DNA from: an uncultured Burkholderiales bacterium
GTDB taxonomy: Bacteria > Pseudomonadota > Gammaproteobacteria > Burkholderiales > Burkholderiaceae_C
Assembly: GCA_903871545.1 (NCBI GenBank)
Contig: CAIQHG010000049.1
Coordinates: 62,001-126,000, forward strand
Reading direction: 5' to 3'
DNA length: 64,000 nucleotides
Positions 1 to 9,267 of this stretch are shown here, piece by piece (the first letter of the stretch is position 1; every line of letters starts with the position of its first letter). The notes beneath the pieces were generated by a model. That model ran no database searches. It was not told the origin of the DNA and saw only the letters and a program-made list of their open reading frames with translations. Both the position numbers and the translations under genes were made by a program.

Positions 1-96
1 CAGACAAAATTTTATTTACCCTCATGCTTTTAATCCTTAAAATATGTTTCAGCTTATTTTAAACCTTCAAATGTTTGAGAAATTAATTATTGACGC

Positions 97-2490
97 TTGG
101 GTAAAAAGCGTCAAAGATCAGATTATTTTCAATTTGAACGATATTCGGTAAAACGGGATCACAACATCAGAAAAAATCATCATCCTAAAGGCGGTTTTAG
201 CCCAAAAAAACCTACTCAGGTTTTGCAGCATTCATTACAGACCTCCCTGAGTCAGGCGATTCATCACCACAAATTAGGCGAATACGAGAGAGCTGAAAAA
301 CTATATATAACAATAATTCAAAAAGATACTTGTCATTTTGACGGTCTTCAGTTGTTAGGCACTTTATATGCTCAGACCCATCACTGGGATCGAGCCGTTG
401 AGTTGCTCTCAAAAGCTCACGCATTAAATCCCCTACATTCCAGCGTGCTCAATAACTTAGGTTTTTGTTACAAAGAGCTTAAAGAATTTGAAAAAGCAAT
501 TGATTGCTTTAACCAAACTATTCGTATAAAACCTGATTACTCCGAGGCCTACAACAACCGAGGTAACGTTTACAAAGATTTAAGAGAAAATTTACTCGCC
601 TTAATAGATTATGAGTCTTCAATCATCCACTCACCTCAAAACAGTCAGGCTTACTACAACCTCAGTCAACTATATTTTGAGCAAGGTTTATACGCTAAAG
701 CCATCAAGGGTTACGATAGATCGCTGATTATTAATCCCCATTACCATGAAGCATTGACCAACAAAGCTTTAGTACAAAATACGCTAGGAGAGAGTACAAA
801 TTGCATACAGACTTGTGAGTATGCACTTAAATTAAATCCTCACAATTCACAAGCTTTAAACCACAAAGGCACGGCATTAAAAAATTTGGGATTAATGGAT
901 GAGGCTATTAAATGTTTTAAAACCGCGTCTGATATCTCGCCTTATTTCGTTGATCCCATCATCAATCACGGTCAAACCCTGGTCTTGCTTGGACAATTGC
1001 ACAAAGCGTTAAGCCTTTACTGCCTAGCATTTAGTCTGGACCCCGCATCCGAAGAGTTATTGCTCAATAGAGCGGTTTTGTACAAAGACTTAAAAAAGTT
1101 TAATGAAGCTTTGCAAGATTATGAAACCCTATTTAGCATAAACCCCAAACACGGCTCAGCATACTTTAACAGAGCTAATTTATACAGTGATTTAGGGTTG
1201 TATGCTAAAGCTCTAAAGGATTACGATCTGGCCCTGAAGTTCTCCCCTCTCAATGCGAAGGCATTTAACAACAGAGGAAATTTAGTTGCTAAGACGAGTG
1301 AGGACAGTTCAATATTTTTAGATTATGTGCGGTCCATAGAAATTGATCCTGGATACAGCGATGCATACAATAATTTAGGTGTGTACTTGCACGAGAGATT
1401 GGAGTTAGACCAAGCTAGTGCTTGTTTTAGTCAAGCGGCGTTATTGAACAGCACACTTATTGATCCAATTTGGAACAGCGCACTGGTGAGTCTTCTTAAG
1501 GGAGACTACGATACAGGTTTTAAGTATTTTGAAAGCAGGTGGGACAATCCCAGGTTAGGCCTAAAAAACTCTCCCAAATTATTTGCAAAGCCCATTTGGC
1601 TTGGGCAGACGGATATAAATAATAAGAAAATAATTCTCTATTGTGAGCAGGGTCTAGGCGACTCGCTTCAATTCTCTAGATATATCCCCCTTTTGGTTAA
1701 AGCTGGGGCAAAGATTACTCTTTTCATTCAACTTGAGTTGGTGTGCCTCTTAAAAGAAATGAAAGGTTTAGAGAAAATAATACCTTATCAAAACACCTCA
1801 CAATTGATTCTAGAGGCTGAGCAGAACGATTTTATTTGTCCCTTGATGAGCCTTGCTCTAGCTTTTAAAACCAACCTAACCTCAAACCCACCTCCCGCGC
1901 CATTTGAGGTAAAGGTTGATACATTCAAAAAACAAAAATGGCGAGCATTTTTAGAGCCGCAAATAGACAAATTCAACAACAGGCTTAAGTCTAATGAGAC
2001 CAGTGGAAAATCATATCCCCGTGAGATGAAAAAAATCGGTATCGTCTGGAGTGGAAGACAATCCCATGAAAACGATCGAAGACGCTCAATAGCGTTCTCT
2101 TTTCTCTTTAACCTCTTACCCAAGAAACATGTTTATGTGAGTTTACAAAAAGAAATTCGAGAAAGTGATTTAGATGACGTAGCGAGTGCCGCAAAAAACC
2201 AAGATTATAATTTTCTAGACGTAAATAAGGATATAGAAGATTTTTCGGACACGGCTGCGATCATTAATGCATTAGATTTGGTCATTTGCGTGGACACGAG
2301 CGTTGCCCATCTAGCTGGCTCTATGAATAAGCCCACTTGGATATTGTTACCCTACGCCCCCGATTGGCGCTGGCTTTTGGAGACGGATAAAAGTTCTTGG
2401 TACCCTGGGCTTAAAGTTTTTAGACAAACGCAGAACCGTCATTGGGGAGATGTTTTACAAAATGTAAGTGCAGAATTAAATCTCATCTGA
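97..2490 (+). CDS. TPR-repeat protein with C-terminal glycosyltransferase-like domain
   Basis: Roughly residues 45-470 form about a dozen tetratricopeptide repeats, recognisable by recurring AYNNRGN, ALKDYD and NP(H/K) signatures. Residues about 510-797 resemble the GT9/GT41-like domain seen behind TPRs in many proteobacteria: EQGLGDSLQFSRY, GIVWSGR and a CVDTSVAHLAG loop that in GT9-like enzymes lies near the nucleotide-sugar site. The likely role is protein or surface-glycan glycosylation; donor and acceptor are unknown. There is no signal peptide, so it should be cytoplasmic. The start is a TTG with no clear Shine-Dalgarno sequence and no ATG in frame nearby, so the N-terminus is uncertain. 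It converges on the CoA-transferase gene, 18 bp away. Confidence 0.85.
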   Translation: MGKKRQRSDYFQFERYSVKRDHNIRKNHHPKGGFSPKKPTQVLQHSLQTSLSQAIHHHKLGEYERAEKLYITIIQKDTCHFDGLQLLGTLYAQTHHWDRAVELLSKAHALNPLHSSVLNNLGFCYKELKEFEKAIDCFNQTIRIKPDYSEAYNNRGNVYKDLRENLLALIDYESSIIHSPQNSQAYYNLSQLYFEQGLYAKAIKGYDRSLIINPHYHEALTNKALVQNTLGESTNCIQTCEYALKLNPHNSQALNHKGTALKNLGLMDEAIKCFKTASDISPYFVDPIINHGQTLVLLGQLHKALSLYCLAFSLDPASEELLLNRAVLYKDLKKFNEALQDYETLFSINPKHGSAYFNRANLYSDLGLYAKALKDYDLALKFSPLNAKAFNNRGNLVAKTSEDSSIFLDYVRSIEIDPGYSDAYNNLGVYLHERLELDQASACFSQAALLNSTLIDPIWNSALVSLLKGDYDTGFKYFESRWDNPRLGLKNSPKLFAKPIWLGQTDINNKKIILYCEQGLGDSLQFSRYIPLLVKAGAKITLFIQLELVCLLKEMKGLEKIIPYQNTSQLILEAEQNDFICPLMSLALAFKTNLTSNPPPAPFEVKVDTFKKQKWRAFLEPQIDKFNNRLKSNETSGKSYPREMKKIGIVWSGRQSHENDRRRSIAFSFLFNLLPKKHVYVSLQKEIRESDLDDVASAAKNQDYNFLDVNKDIEDFSDTAAIINALDLVICVDTSVAHLAGSMNKPTWILLPYAPDWRWLLETDKSSWYPGLKVFRQTQNRHWGDVLQNVSAELNLI

Positions 2491-2508
2491 AATTAACGCA
2501 CGAAAAGA

Positions 2509-3738
2509 TTAAGATTTCGGGGGGGAGGTTTCAACAATATGACGCTTTTGCATATCTGAAATATATTGATCCCCATAGCCAAGGGATCTGAGTAACTCAA
2601 CAGTGTGCTCCCCTATTTGCGGAGGATTCATTCTAATCGGCAATCTTTTCGAGTCCATAGCAATAGGTAAAAGTGGAACCTTGGTTGTTTTGCCAACATT
2701 GATACCGTCAGTTAGCTCAATAGTAGATAGCCCATTGGTTGCTAACAAATGGGGGTCATTAAATAATTCCTCCGGCTTAGTAATAGGTGCAAAGGGTAAG
2801 GCGTTGTCCTCAAAAATCTTTGTGATCTCTTGTACAGAAAATTCTAAAAGCCTCTTTCTAAGTTCGGGAATCAAAGTTGCACGATTAGAAACCCTAGCAT
2901 TGTTGGTAGACAATTCTTTGGAATTCTTTAAATCATTAAATTTAAATTTTTCACAAAAGATTTTCCATTGGGTATCAGTCACCACAGCGAGAAAAATTTG
3001 AGCATCCTCTTTAGCGTGAAAAATATCATAAATTCCCCAAGCAGAGATTCGCTCCGGCATAGGCTTGGCAGGATTACCGGTAACCGCATACTGCATCATA
3101 TGCTGTCCCATTAAGAAAACATTATTCTCAAACAAGGATGTCTGCACTTTTTGTCCCTCACCCGTGGCGTCCAACTGCCTTAATGCTGCCATAGCACCCA
3201 TCGCACCAAAAATACCGCCCATGATGTCGTTCACAGACGTGCCAGCTCTCAAAGGACGTCCAAGTGGACCCGTCATATAGGCAAGACCACCCATCATTTG
3301 TACAACCTCATCCAAAGCGGTTCGGTGATCGTAGGGGCCAGGCAAGAAGCCTTTATGGGAGACATAGATGAGTCTTGGGTTTAATTTAGATAGATTTTCA
3401 TAATCTAGTCCGAGCGCTTTCATGGCTCCGGATTTAAAATTCTCACTCACAACGTCAGCACTTGAAATAAGCTTTAGTGCGATCTCCATACCCTCAGGGG
3501 ATTTAAGGTCCAAGCCGATACTTTTCTTATTTCTATTGAACATGGGAAAGAAGCCTGCCCCTGACCCCATTAATCCTCTTGTTTTGTCCCCGCCTAAGGG
3601 CTCTACCTTAATGACCTCTGCCCCCATATCTGCCAAAATCATGCCGCAAGTTGGGCCCATAACCATGTGCGTAAACTCAATGACACGAATGCCCTTATAA
3701 GGCAATTCTTCTTTGTGAGAGCCACTTTTGTTGATCAT
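2509..3738 (-). CDS. CaiB/BaiF (class III) CoA-transferase
   Basis: This 409-residue protein has the full-length class III CoA-transferase layout: an N-terminal RVIEFTHMVMGPTCGMILADMGAEVIKVE nucleotide/CoA-binding fold, FNRNKKSIGLDLK, and LDEVVQMMGGLAYMTG. The Asp of LDEVVQ (residue 143) sits where formyl-CoA transferases carry the Asp that forms the acyl anhydride. It moves CoA between carboxylic acids; the substrate cannot be read from sequence. It lacks the His/Asp/Glu set of the racemase branch, unlike the second CaiB-family gene in this window. It is monocistronic, divergent from the azlCD pair and convergent with the TPR gene. Confidence 0.9.
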   Translation of the reverse strand: MINKSGSHKEELPYKGIRVIEFTHMVMGPTCGMILADMGAEVIKVEPLGGDKTRGLMGSGAGFFPMFNRNKKSIGLDLKSPEGMEIALKLISSADVVSENFKSGAMKALGLDYENLSKLNPRLIYVSHKGFLPGPYDHRTALDEVVQMMGGLAYMTGPLGRPLRAGTSVNDIMGGIFGAMGAMAALRQLDATGEGQKVQTSLFENNVFLMGQHMMQYAVTGNPAKPMPERISAWGIYDIFHAKEDAQIFLAVVTDTQWKIFCEKFKFNDLKNSKELSTNNARVSNRATLIPELRKRLLEFSVQEITKIFEDNALPFAPITKPEELFNDPHLLATNGLSTIELTDGINVGKTTKVPLLPIAMDSKRLPIRMNPPQIGEHTVELLRSLGYGDQYISDMQKRHIVETSPPKS

Positions 3739-3843
3739 AAGAAATTAGAAAATTAGGATTCACGTATTAAAAAGAAAGTGAGTAAAGTCTTTTCTAAGGG
3801 ATAATGAATTCTATTCTTTATTAGACAATCACACCATCCCATT

Positions 3844-4584
3844 TTGAACCAAGCAACAGATAACCCTCACGCGCTTTACAGCTCAAAAAAAGATGCATTT
3901 ATAGGTGGTGTCAAAGATGCACTTGGTCCCCCAGCAATCGTTTTATTTGCGGGAATGGTGGGGTTTGGGGCCATGGGGAGAACCAACGGGTTAGACCTTT
4001 GGTTCACAGGTTTTTGTAGTACGGTTATGTTTGCACTGCCTGGACAAATTATCTTACTTGAGATGATTTTGTCCCACAGCTCACTGACTGCTATCGCTTT
4101 GGCGGTCACACTTACCTCTGCTCGGTTTGTGACTATGACGCTCACACTTTTCCCCCAATTTAGTGAAAAAGATAAAAAAAATAAGCTTGCTTTTGCCGCC
4201 GTGCATTTTCTAGCCATGACGGCTTGGGCCGTTTCGATGCGAGAGTTTCCAAAAATAAAAATGGAGTATCGTCAAAGCTATTTTGTTGGACTCGGACTAT
4301 TTTGTTGGACGCTCGCTTTGCCCGCAACAGCCCTTGGTTACCTTCTAGCTGGGATTGTGTCCAAAACGGTAACTATAGGGCTAATCTTTATAAATCCACT
4401 CTTTTTCGTTTTAACCTTTACGGAGATCAAAGCGAGTTGGAGTAGATTTGCAGTCTTAATGGGGTGCATCTTGGGCCCGATTTTCTACAGCTTAGATCCT
4501 GACAGTAGCCTACTTTTATCTGGACTAATGGGTGGCACTTTTGCTTACTGGGTAGATAGAAGATATGTTCGTAAATTAACATGA
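3844..4584 (+). CDS. azlC: AzlC family branched-chain amino acid exporter large subunit
   Basis: A 246-residue hydrophobic protein with about five or six membrane segments and the AzlC/YgaZ signature near the N-terminus (FIGGVKDALGPPAIVLFAGMVGFGAMGR), then LTSARFVTMTLTLFPQF. In this family the large subunit pairs with a small AzlD/YgaH protein in the inner membrane to export branched-chain amino acids such as valine. The start is a TTG; no in-frame ATG precedes the conserved region. Its stop overlaps the azlD start by four bases (ATGA), indicating translational coupling. The divergent neighbour is a CoA-transferase. Confidence 0.85.
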   Translation: MNQATDNPHALYSSKKDAFIGGVKDALGPPAIVLFAGMVGFGAMGRTNGLDLWFTGFCSTVMFALPGQIILLEMILSHSSLTAIALAVTLTSARFVTMTLTLFPQFSEKDKKNKLAFAAVHFLAMTAWAVSMREFPKIKMEYRQSYFVGLGLFCWTLALPATALGYLLAGIVSKTVTIGLIFINPLFFVLTFTEIKASWSRFAVLMGCILGPIFYSLDPDSSLLLSGLMGGTFAYWVDRRYVRKLT

Positions 4585-4937
4585 CACCTCAAATTGAACT
4601 AAATAACTCAGAACTATGGATTGCCCTTTTATCTGCCTGCATAGGAACCTATTTTTGTAGGTCCATTGGAGTGGTCTTGTCGGGCCGAGTGGATCAAAAT
4701 AGTGAGTTCTTTATATGGCTTACCTGCGTCACATATGCAATGGTTGCAGCGTTGACTACGCGCCTGATCATCCTACCCCTTGGTTTACTATCATCGGTGC
4801 CACTTTGGGTGAGGATTTTGGTATGCCTTGTGACGGTTGTAGTAATGGTTTGGGGTAATAAGCGTAGATTAGGTCCCGCTTTGGTGGTCGGAATAACTTG
4901 TCTTATGACTTATGTAAGTTTTTTCCACCATGCTTGA
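4581..4937 (+). CDS. azlD: AzlD family branched-chain amino acid exporter small subunit
   Basis: A 118-residue protein with three or four predicted membrane helices, matching the AzlD/YgaH small-subunit size. It contains the typical C-terminal pattern of a charged loop followed by a final helix (WGNKRRLGPALVVGITCLMTY). It overlaps azlC by ATGA, so the two are almost certainly co-translated. The inferred role is partner of AzlC in amino acid efflux. Sequence conservation in AzlD is low, so the call leans on size, topology and the neighbour. Confidence 0.82.
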   Translation: MTPQIELNNSELWIALLSACIGTYFCRSIGVVLSGRVDQNSEFFIWLTCVTYAMVAALTTRLIILPLGLLSSVPLWVRILVCLVTVVVMVWGNKRRLGPALVVGITCLMTYVSFFHHA

Positions 4938-4984
4938 AGTTTTAGAATATCATATGCTTTCAATAACTTAAAAATAGGAAATTT

Positions 4985-5677
4985 ATGTTGAAGTTCTTTT
5001 TCAATGCTGCACCTAATCCCATGAAAGTAGCTCTTTTATTAGAAGAGCTCGGATTAGAGTTTGAGCCAATTCCTGTGGATACACGCAAAGGCGATCAATT
5101 CAAGCCTGAGTTCGTCAAATTAAATCCCAATTCAAAAGTACCCTGTATTGTGGACAAAGGGGTGACTGTTTTTGATAGTAATGCAATTTTGCTTTACTTG
5201 GCAGAGAGAGAGGGAAAATTCTTAGCTGGGGATTTAGGAACGCAAAAAAGGGCTGAATTATTATCATGGTTGATGTTCATTGCCACCGGAATTGGTCCTT
5301 ACTCAGGCCAATCGGTGCATTTCAGGCACGCAGCGCCAGAGCCTAAAGAGTACGCACTCAACCGCTACGATTTTGAAGCACACAGGCATTGGAGTATCTT
5401 GGATGATCACCTCAAGCACAACACTTACATGCTAGGAGACGAATACTCAATTGTTGATATGGCTTTTTGGGGCTGGGTCAGAATGGTCCCCTATGTATTG
5501 GGATTGGAAAATGCCTGGGAAAAATATCCGAACTTAAAGCGTCTATTAGATCTTATCAACACAAGGCCAGCAGCCAAAAGAGCTGATGAGTTAAAAACGA
5601 AATTTACTTTCAAAACCGAATTAGATCAAGAAGCACGAAACTTTTTATTTCCTCAGAATAAAAGACTTAAAACCTAA
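4985..5677 (+). CDS. Glutathione S-transferase family protein
   Basis: A 230-residue protein with the GST two-domain layout. The N-terminal thioredoxin-like half (1-80) has the FNAAPNPMKVALLLEELGLEF beta-alpha start, the cis-proline SKVPCIVD and the glutathione gamma-glutamyl contact DSNAILLYLAE. The C-terminal helical half contains the N-capping motif YSIVDMAFWGW. The pattern resembles bacterial YfcG/theta-like GSTs, cytosolic enzymes with conjugase or disulfide reductase activity. It lies 47 bp downstream of azlD on the same strand, and an inverted repeat follows it. Confidence 0.88.
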   Translation: MLKFFFNAAPNPMKVALLLEELGLEFEPIPVDTRKGDQFKPEFVKLNPNSKVPCIVDKGVTVFDSNAILLYLAEREGKFLAGDLGTQKRAELLSWLMFIATGIGPYSGQSVHFRHAAPEPKEYALNRYDFEAHRHWSILDDHLKHNTYMLGDEYSIVDMAFWGWVRMVPYVLGLENAWEKYPNLKRLLDLINTRPAAKRADELKTKFTFKTELDQEARNFLFPQNKRLKT

Positions 5678-5692
5678 CTTCTTTTGGTTTTT

Positions 5693-5745
5693 GAATTCAG
5701 CCACCCTGCATAGTTATTGAGTTTAATTTACGTGGTGGCTGATTC
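5693..5745. repeat. Inverted repeat downstream of the GST gene
   Basis: Left arm GAATTCAGCCACC (5693-5705) pairs with right arm GGTGGCTGATTC (5734-5745), with one bulged base and a loop of 28 nt. It sits between two same-strand genes, 15 bp after the GST stop. It is not followed by a clean T-tract, so it may be a poor terminator, an mRNA-end stabiliser or an operator for the ROK kinase gene. Confidence 0.5.
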
Positions 5746-5813
5746 ATTTCGACAAAGATTAGTGCGTCAAAATTACCATTGCACAGTAGTCCCTCCTTTA
5801 AAGTAAACCATAT

Positions 5814-6788
5814 ATGTTTTTAAACGAACATCCATTTCAAATTGGTATTGATTTGGGAGGAACGAAGATTGAGCTGGTTGTTTTAGACTCTAATCAAAAA
5901 CAAGTTTACAGAAAAAGAATAGACACTCAAGCTTATAAAGGGGCTGAACACATCTTAGATCAGATCGCAACTCTTTATGAGCCGGTCAAAAGAATATATT
6001 CAAATCACACACTTGGCGTTGGCACACCCGGCTCTTTATCCCAGCTCACTGGGTTGCTGAGAAACTCAAACACCACTTGTTTGAACGGGCTTGCCCTGCA
6101 GCAATTGATTGAGGACAAACTGGGGCACGCTGTGGTCTGCGAAAACGATGCCAATTGCTTCGCATTCGCTGAGGCACTTCTAGGCTCAGGCAAAGGCTAC
6201 GAATGCGTCTTTGGAGTTATTATTGGGACGGGATGTGGAGGGGGCTGGGTCTTTAATAAAAAAATCAGAACAGGACCCCAAAGAATTGCGGGCGAATGGG
6301 GCCATACGGTTTTAGATCCTCAGGGTCTGGAGTGCTTTTGCGGTCAACGCGGGTGCGTAGAAACTTTCATTTCTGGCTCTGGGGTTGAACGTCATTATGC
6401 GCTCACTCAACCCAGCAACGCAAAGTCAAAAAAATGTGAAGAGATATTTTTTCTGTCATCCCAAACACATGCCCAAGCTAATGAATCTTACTCAGACGCT
6501 ATAAAAGTTGTTGACATGTTTTATTCAAATATGGGGCAATCACTGGCCAATCTCATTAACACTGTAGATCCTGACGTGGTGATCCTTGGTGGAGGACTAT
6601 CCAATATTGACGGAATTACGCAAAGAGCGACTCTGGAGGTTAAAAAAAGGGTTTTTACCTCAGAATTCACAACCCCTATCCTAAGGCACACATTGGGGGA
6701 CTCTGCGGGAGTGATTGGTGCAGCACTTATCGGGGCAGATTTGTATGACCCAACACAAGCCGACTCTCAAGCCCAAAGATCTTTTTGA
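5814..6788 (+). CDS. ROK family sugar kinase (fructokinase/N-acetylhexosamine kinase-like)
   Basis: A 324-residue kinase without the N-terminal HTH of ROK repressors, so an enzyme rather than a regulator. The phosphate-binding IGIDLGGTKIE is at residues 10-20. ENDANCFA contains the catalytic Asp, IIGTGCGGG is the second ATP loop, and GEWGH plus CFCGQRGCVETFISG is the ROK Zn-binding motif. It phosphorylates a hexose or N-acetylhexosamine with ATP in the cytoplasm; the exact sugar is unresolved. Its 3' end overlaps the convergent MOSC gene by 22 bp. Confidence 0.9.
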   Translation: MFLNEHPFQIGIDLGGTKIELVVLDSNQKQVYRKRIDTQAYKGAEHILDQIATLYEPVKRIYSNHTLGVGTPGSLSQLTGLLRNSNTTCLNGLALQQLIEDKLGHAVVCENDANCFAFAEALLGSGKGYECVFGVIIGTGCGGGWVFNKKIRTGPQRIAGEWGHTVLDPQGLECFCGQRGCVETFISGSGVERHYALTQPSNAKSKKCEEIFFLSSQTHAQANESYSDAIKVVDMFYSNMGQSLANLINTVDPDVVILGGGLSNIDGITQRATLEVKKRVFTSEFTTPILRHTLGDSAGVIGAALIGADLYDPTQADSQAQRSF

Positions 6789-7396
6789 TCAGATTTATTA
6801 TAAAAAGACGAGCTTTGAACTATGATTGATAGCTCATGTTTGCCTGGTAAAACCTCGATCAAGTCGCCCGATTTGATACTCCCCGTTTTCAAAACCCTCA
6901 AATACCAACCGCTTCGCTTGCTTTGTATCATTGCTTTAGCTGCGCCGTTCCAGCCCATTTTGATATTGAATTTAAAGCAAGGTTCTCGAAATTTAACAAC
7001 CTCCAACAAGCACTCTCCAATCAACCATTGATCACCTACAAAGACAGTTGACTCATTGAAGCCTTTAATTGTCAAGTTTTCCCCAAATGTCCCCCAAGTA
7101 AGCATTTGTTTTGGAACATTGTTTTTAGCCAAACACTCAGTCCAAAATTCATAATGCTCGTAGGGATAAGCGTAGATGGCTTTATCTGCCCCACCGTGCA
7201 CGACCAAGTTAGCTTGCTCGTCCCCCTCTAGGCCTAAATAGCCTACACGCTGAATGACTGGGTTATCAGGACCACTCACTGTTTTTTTGTTAATTGCGGA
7301 CAGAACACTCTTTCCATGTTGAGTCGTCGAATCTACCAAATCGCTAATACGTCCCTTGTTTATGCTTAAAATTGACATCTTTAGCCCCCAGATCAA
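6767..7396 (-). CDS. MOSC domain protein (YiiM-like)
   Basis: A 209-residue protein matching the YiiM group of MOSC proteins: GYLGLEGDEQANLVVHGGADKAIYAYPYEHYEFW, then TWGTFGENLTIKGF and the conserved cysteine in FREPCFKFNIKMG. MOSC domains handle molybdenum cofactor sulfur. YiiM-type proteins reduce N-hydroxylated purines using molybdopterin. The family match is clear; the substrate here is inference. The last codons overlap the 3' end of the ROK kinase gene on the other strand. Confidence 0.88.
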   Translation of the reverse strand: MIWGLKMSILSINKGRISDLVDSTTQHGKSVLSAINKKTVSGPDNPVIQRVGYLGLEGDEQANLVVHGGADKAIYAYPYEHYEFWTECLAKNNVPKQMLTWGTFGENLTIKGFNESTVFVGDQWLIGECLLEVVKFREPCFKFNIKMGWNGAAKAMIQSKRSGWYLRVLKTGSIKSGDLIEVLPGKHELSIIVQSSSFYNKSDQKDLWA

Positions 7397-7497
7397 GAGT
7401 CTTTACTGATATTATTGGTTCCGTCCTTGAGTCATTTATTGCCCAAAGATTTAACATTCGATAGATCCATTATTATTAATCAAAAACCCAAAACTTT

Positions 7498-8097
7498 ATG
7501 AATGATTCTTTAGTTGAACAATTAAGTGAAAAACAACTAATCAGAGAACTAATTGAGAATTGGGCACTTTGGAGGGACGCTGGCGAATGGGACCGCTTTA
7601 AAACGGTCTGGCACTCAGACGGTGTCATGATGGCTACTTGGTTTCAAGGGTCTTTCGAGGAGTTTATTAAAGTAACCATTGAGGGTTGGAACAAAGGAGT
7701 CAGTATTTTGCATTTCCTTGGAGGATCGACCATTGATTTGAGAGCCAACAAGGCAATAGCTCAAACCAAAATGACTATTTCTCAAAGGGGCCCCGTAGAC
7801 GGCGTCTTGTGCGATGTGGTTTGTACGGGCAGATTTTACGATTTTCTTGAAAAAAGAGAGGGCAAATGGGGCCTTGTGCTGCGCCAACCCATCTATGAAA
7901 AAGACAGGATAGATCCCCTTGACCCAAGCGCAGTTCTTAAACTAGACGATACCCTACTATCTCAATTCCCAGAAGGTTATAAACACCTAGCCTACATTCA
8001 AACAAAAATTGGTTATGTTGTTAAAAAAGATATGCCCATGCTTAAGGGCCTAGAGGTTCAGGCGCTTTACGCTCGGGGACGTGAGTGGCTGGGGTAA
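7498..8097 (+). CDS. SnoaL-like / NTF2-fold protein
   Basis: A 199-residue protein with the SnoaL-like (NTF2-fold) opening IRELIENWALWRDAGEWDRFKTVWHSDGVMMATWFQGS and the matching closing strand GKWGLVLRQPIYEKDRID. Family members are cone-shaped folds used as isomerases, dehydratases or ring-hydroxylating dioxygenase small-subunit relatives. I cannot assign a reaction. It overlaps the next gene by about 13 bp if that gene's annotated GTG start is used, suggesting that the two are co-expressed. Confidence 0.75.
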   Translation: MNDSLVEQLSEKQLIRELIENWALWRDAGEWDRFKTVWHSDGVMMATWFQGSFEEFIKVTIEGWNKGVSILHFLGGSTIDLRANKAIAQTKMTISQRGPVDGVLCDVVCTGRFYDFLEKREGKWGLVLRQPIYEKDRIDPLDPSAVLKLDDTLLSQFPEGYKHLAYIQTKIGYVVKKDMPMLKGLEVQALYARGREWLG

Positions 8098-9194
8098 ACA
8101 TATCTATGCAAAACTTTAATTCAGCCGTCCAGTACGCTCTAGATCATGAGGTCAAATGGACGCGAGATCCTAAAGCTGAACCCGACCTGTACGGAGTGCA
8201 TCACAGCGACCCAAAGCCCTGGGATACCCTTTTAGGGCCAGTGTATTCAAGGGCAGGCGTATCTGGAGTGATCCATTTAAACGGAAAATTGGTATGCTCA
8301 TTTGGAGAGCCGGGCAAAGCGGATCAGACGTTTAGCGTTGCCAAGAGCTATTTGGCATTGCTTGTTGGCAAAGCACTTGAGCTTGGAAAAATTCCGAGTT
8401 TGGATGCTTCCTTAACATCTTGCGTGCCAGGGATTGGATTTGATGATCCACATAATTCGCAAATTACGTGGAGACACTTACTCAATCAAACCAGCGAATG
8501 GGCTGGAACATGCTTTGGAATACCGGATCAAGTAGAGCGGTTTCGCCGCGTGGTGCTTGACCCAAAGCCAATTTTAGGAAACAAAGGGGACCCCAGAGAG
8601 TTACAAAAGCCTGGGACATACTGGGAATACAACGACGTGCGAATCAACCAATTGTCTTTGGCACTACTGCATATCTTCGGCTCTGAACTCTCTGAGGTAT
8701 TCAAGCACTACTTCCTCGAGCCCCTTGGTTGCGGAGAGAACTTTTCCTGGGAAGGGTACGCTTGCTCATGGGTTGATTTAAAGGATCCAGCAACGGGAGA
8801 ATTTAAAAAAACTCAATCTGTTCCAGGTGGAACACATTGGGGAGGAGGGGTACGTATTAGCGCATTTGATCAAGCACTCATCGGACAATTACTTTTGAAT
8901 AACGGCATTCATAAAAGTAATGGACAACAAAAAGAGTTGCTTAACAGTGCGTTCATTAAAGAGATGCGAACGCCCTGCCCCATTGCGCCTTTTTACGGCT
9001 TATTGACTTGGTTAAATCCAAACAGAAAGACTTTTCCGGGGGCAAGTAGCAACGCCTACTTTATGTTTGGAGCGGGTGGTAATTACGTTTGGATTGACCC
9101 CGAGCTTAACTGCGTCGTAGTCACCCGTTGGATTGATTCAGATTTCTATCCAACTTTTACAAATTTGATTGAAAAATCAATCAAGGGTTTTTGA
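8085..9194 (+). CDS. Beta-lactamase-fold serine hydrolase
   Basis: A protein of up to 369 residues in the class C beta-lactamase/esterase EstB superfamily. The nucleophile motif SxxK appears as SVAK (residues 84-87), WEYNDVRIN is the likely YxN equivalent, and THWGGGVRIS is the likely KTG/HxG equivalent. There is no signal peptide, which points to a cytoplasmic esterase, amidase or oligomer hydrolase similar to 6-aminohexanoate-dimer hydrolase rather than a secreted beta-lactamase. The ORF-track start is GTG at 8085; an ATG at 8106 (MQNFNSAV) is an equally good start. It is translationally close to the SnoaL-like gene, so the pair may act on one substrate. Confidence 0.82.
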   Translation: MAGVNISMQNFNSAVQYALDHEVKWTRDPKAEPDLYGVHHSDPKPWDTLLGPVYSRAGVSGVIHLNGKLVCSFGEPGKADQTFSVAKSYLALLVGKALELGKIPSLDASLTSCVPGIGFDDPHNSQITWRHLLNQTSEWAGTCFGIPDQVERFRRVVLDPKPILGNKGDPRELQKPGTYWEYNDVRINQLSLALLHIFGSELSEVFKHYFLEPLGCGENFSWEGYACSWVDLKDPATGEFKKTQSVPGGTHWGGGVRISAFDQALIGQLLLNNGIHKSNGQQKELLNSAFIKEMRTPCPIAPFYGLLTWLNPNRKTFPGASSNAYFMFGAGGNYVWIDPELNCVVVTRWIDSDFYPTFTNLIEKSIKGF

Positions 9195-9267
9195 AGTATC
9201 TGCTTTTAATAATCAATTACCTAAACAAACGTGTTGAATATAACGCAGGGGGGTACAAATGAGGAAT

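Noticed and set aside
71-151. 26-codon ORF starting ATGTTTGAG ahead of the TPR gene
   Set aside because: It is very short, lacks a ribosome site and has no recognisable product. I mention it only as a possible leader, not as a gene.
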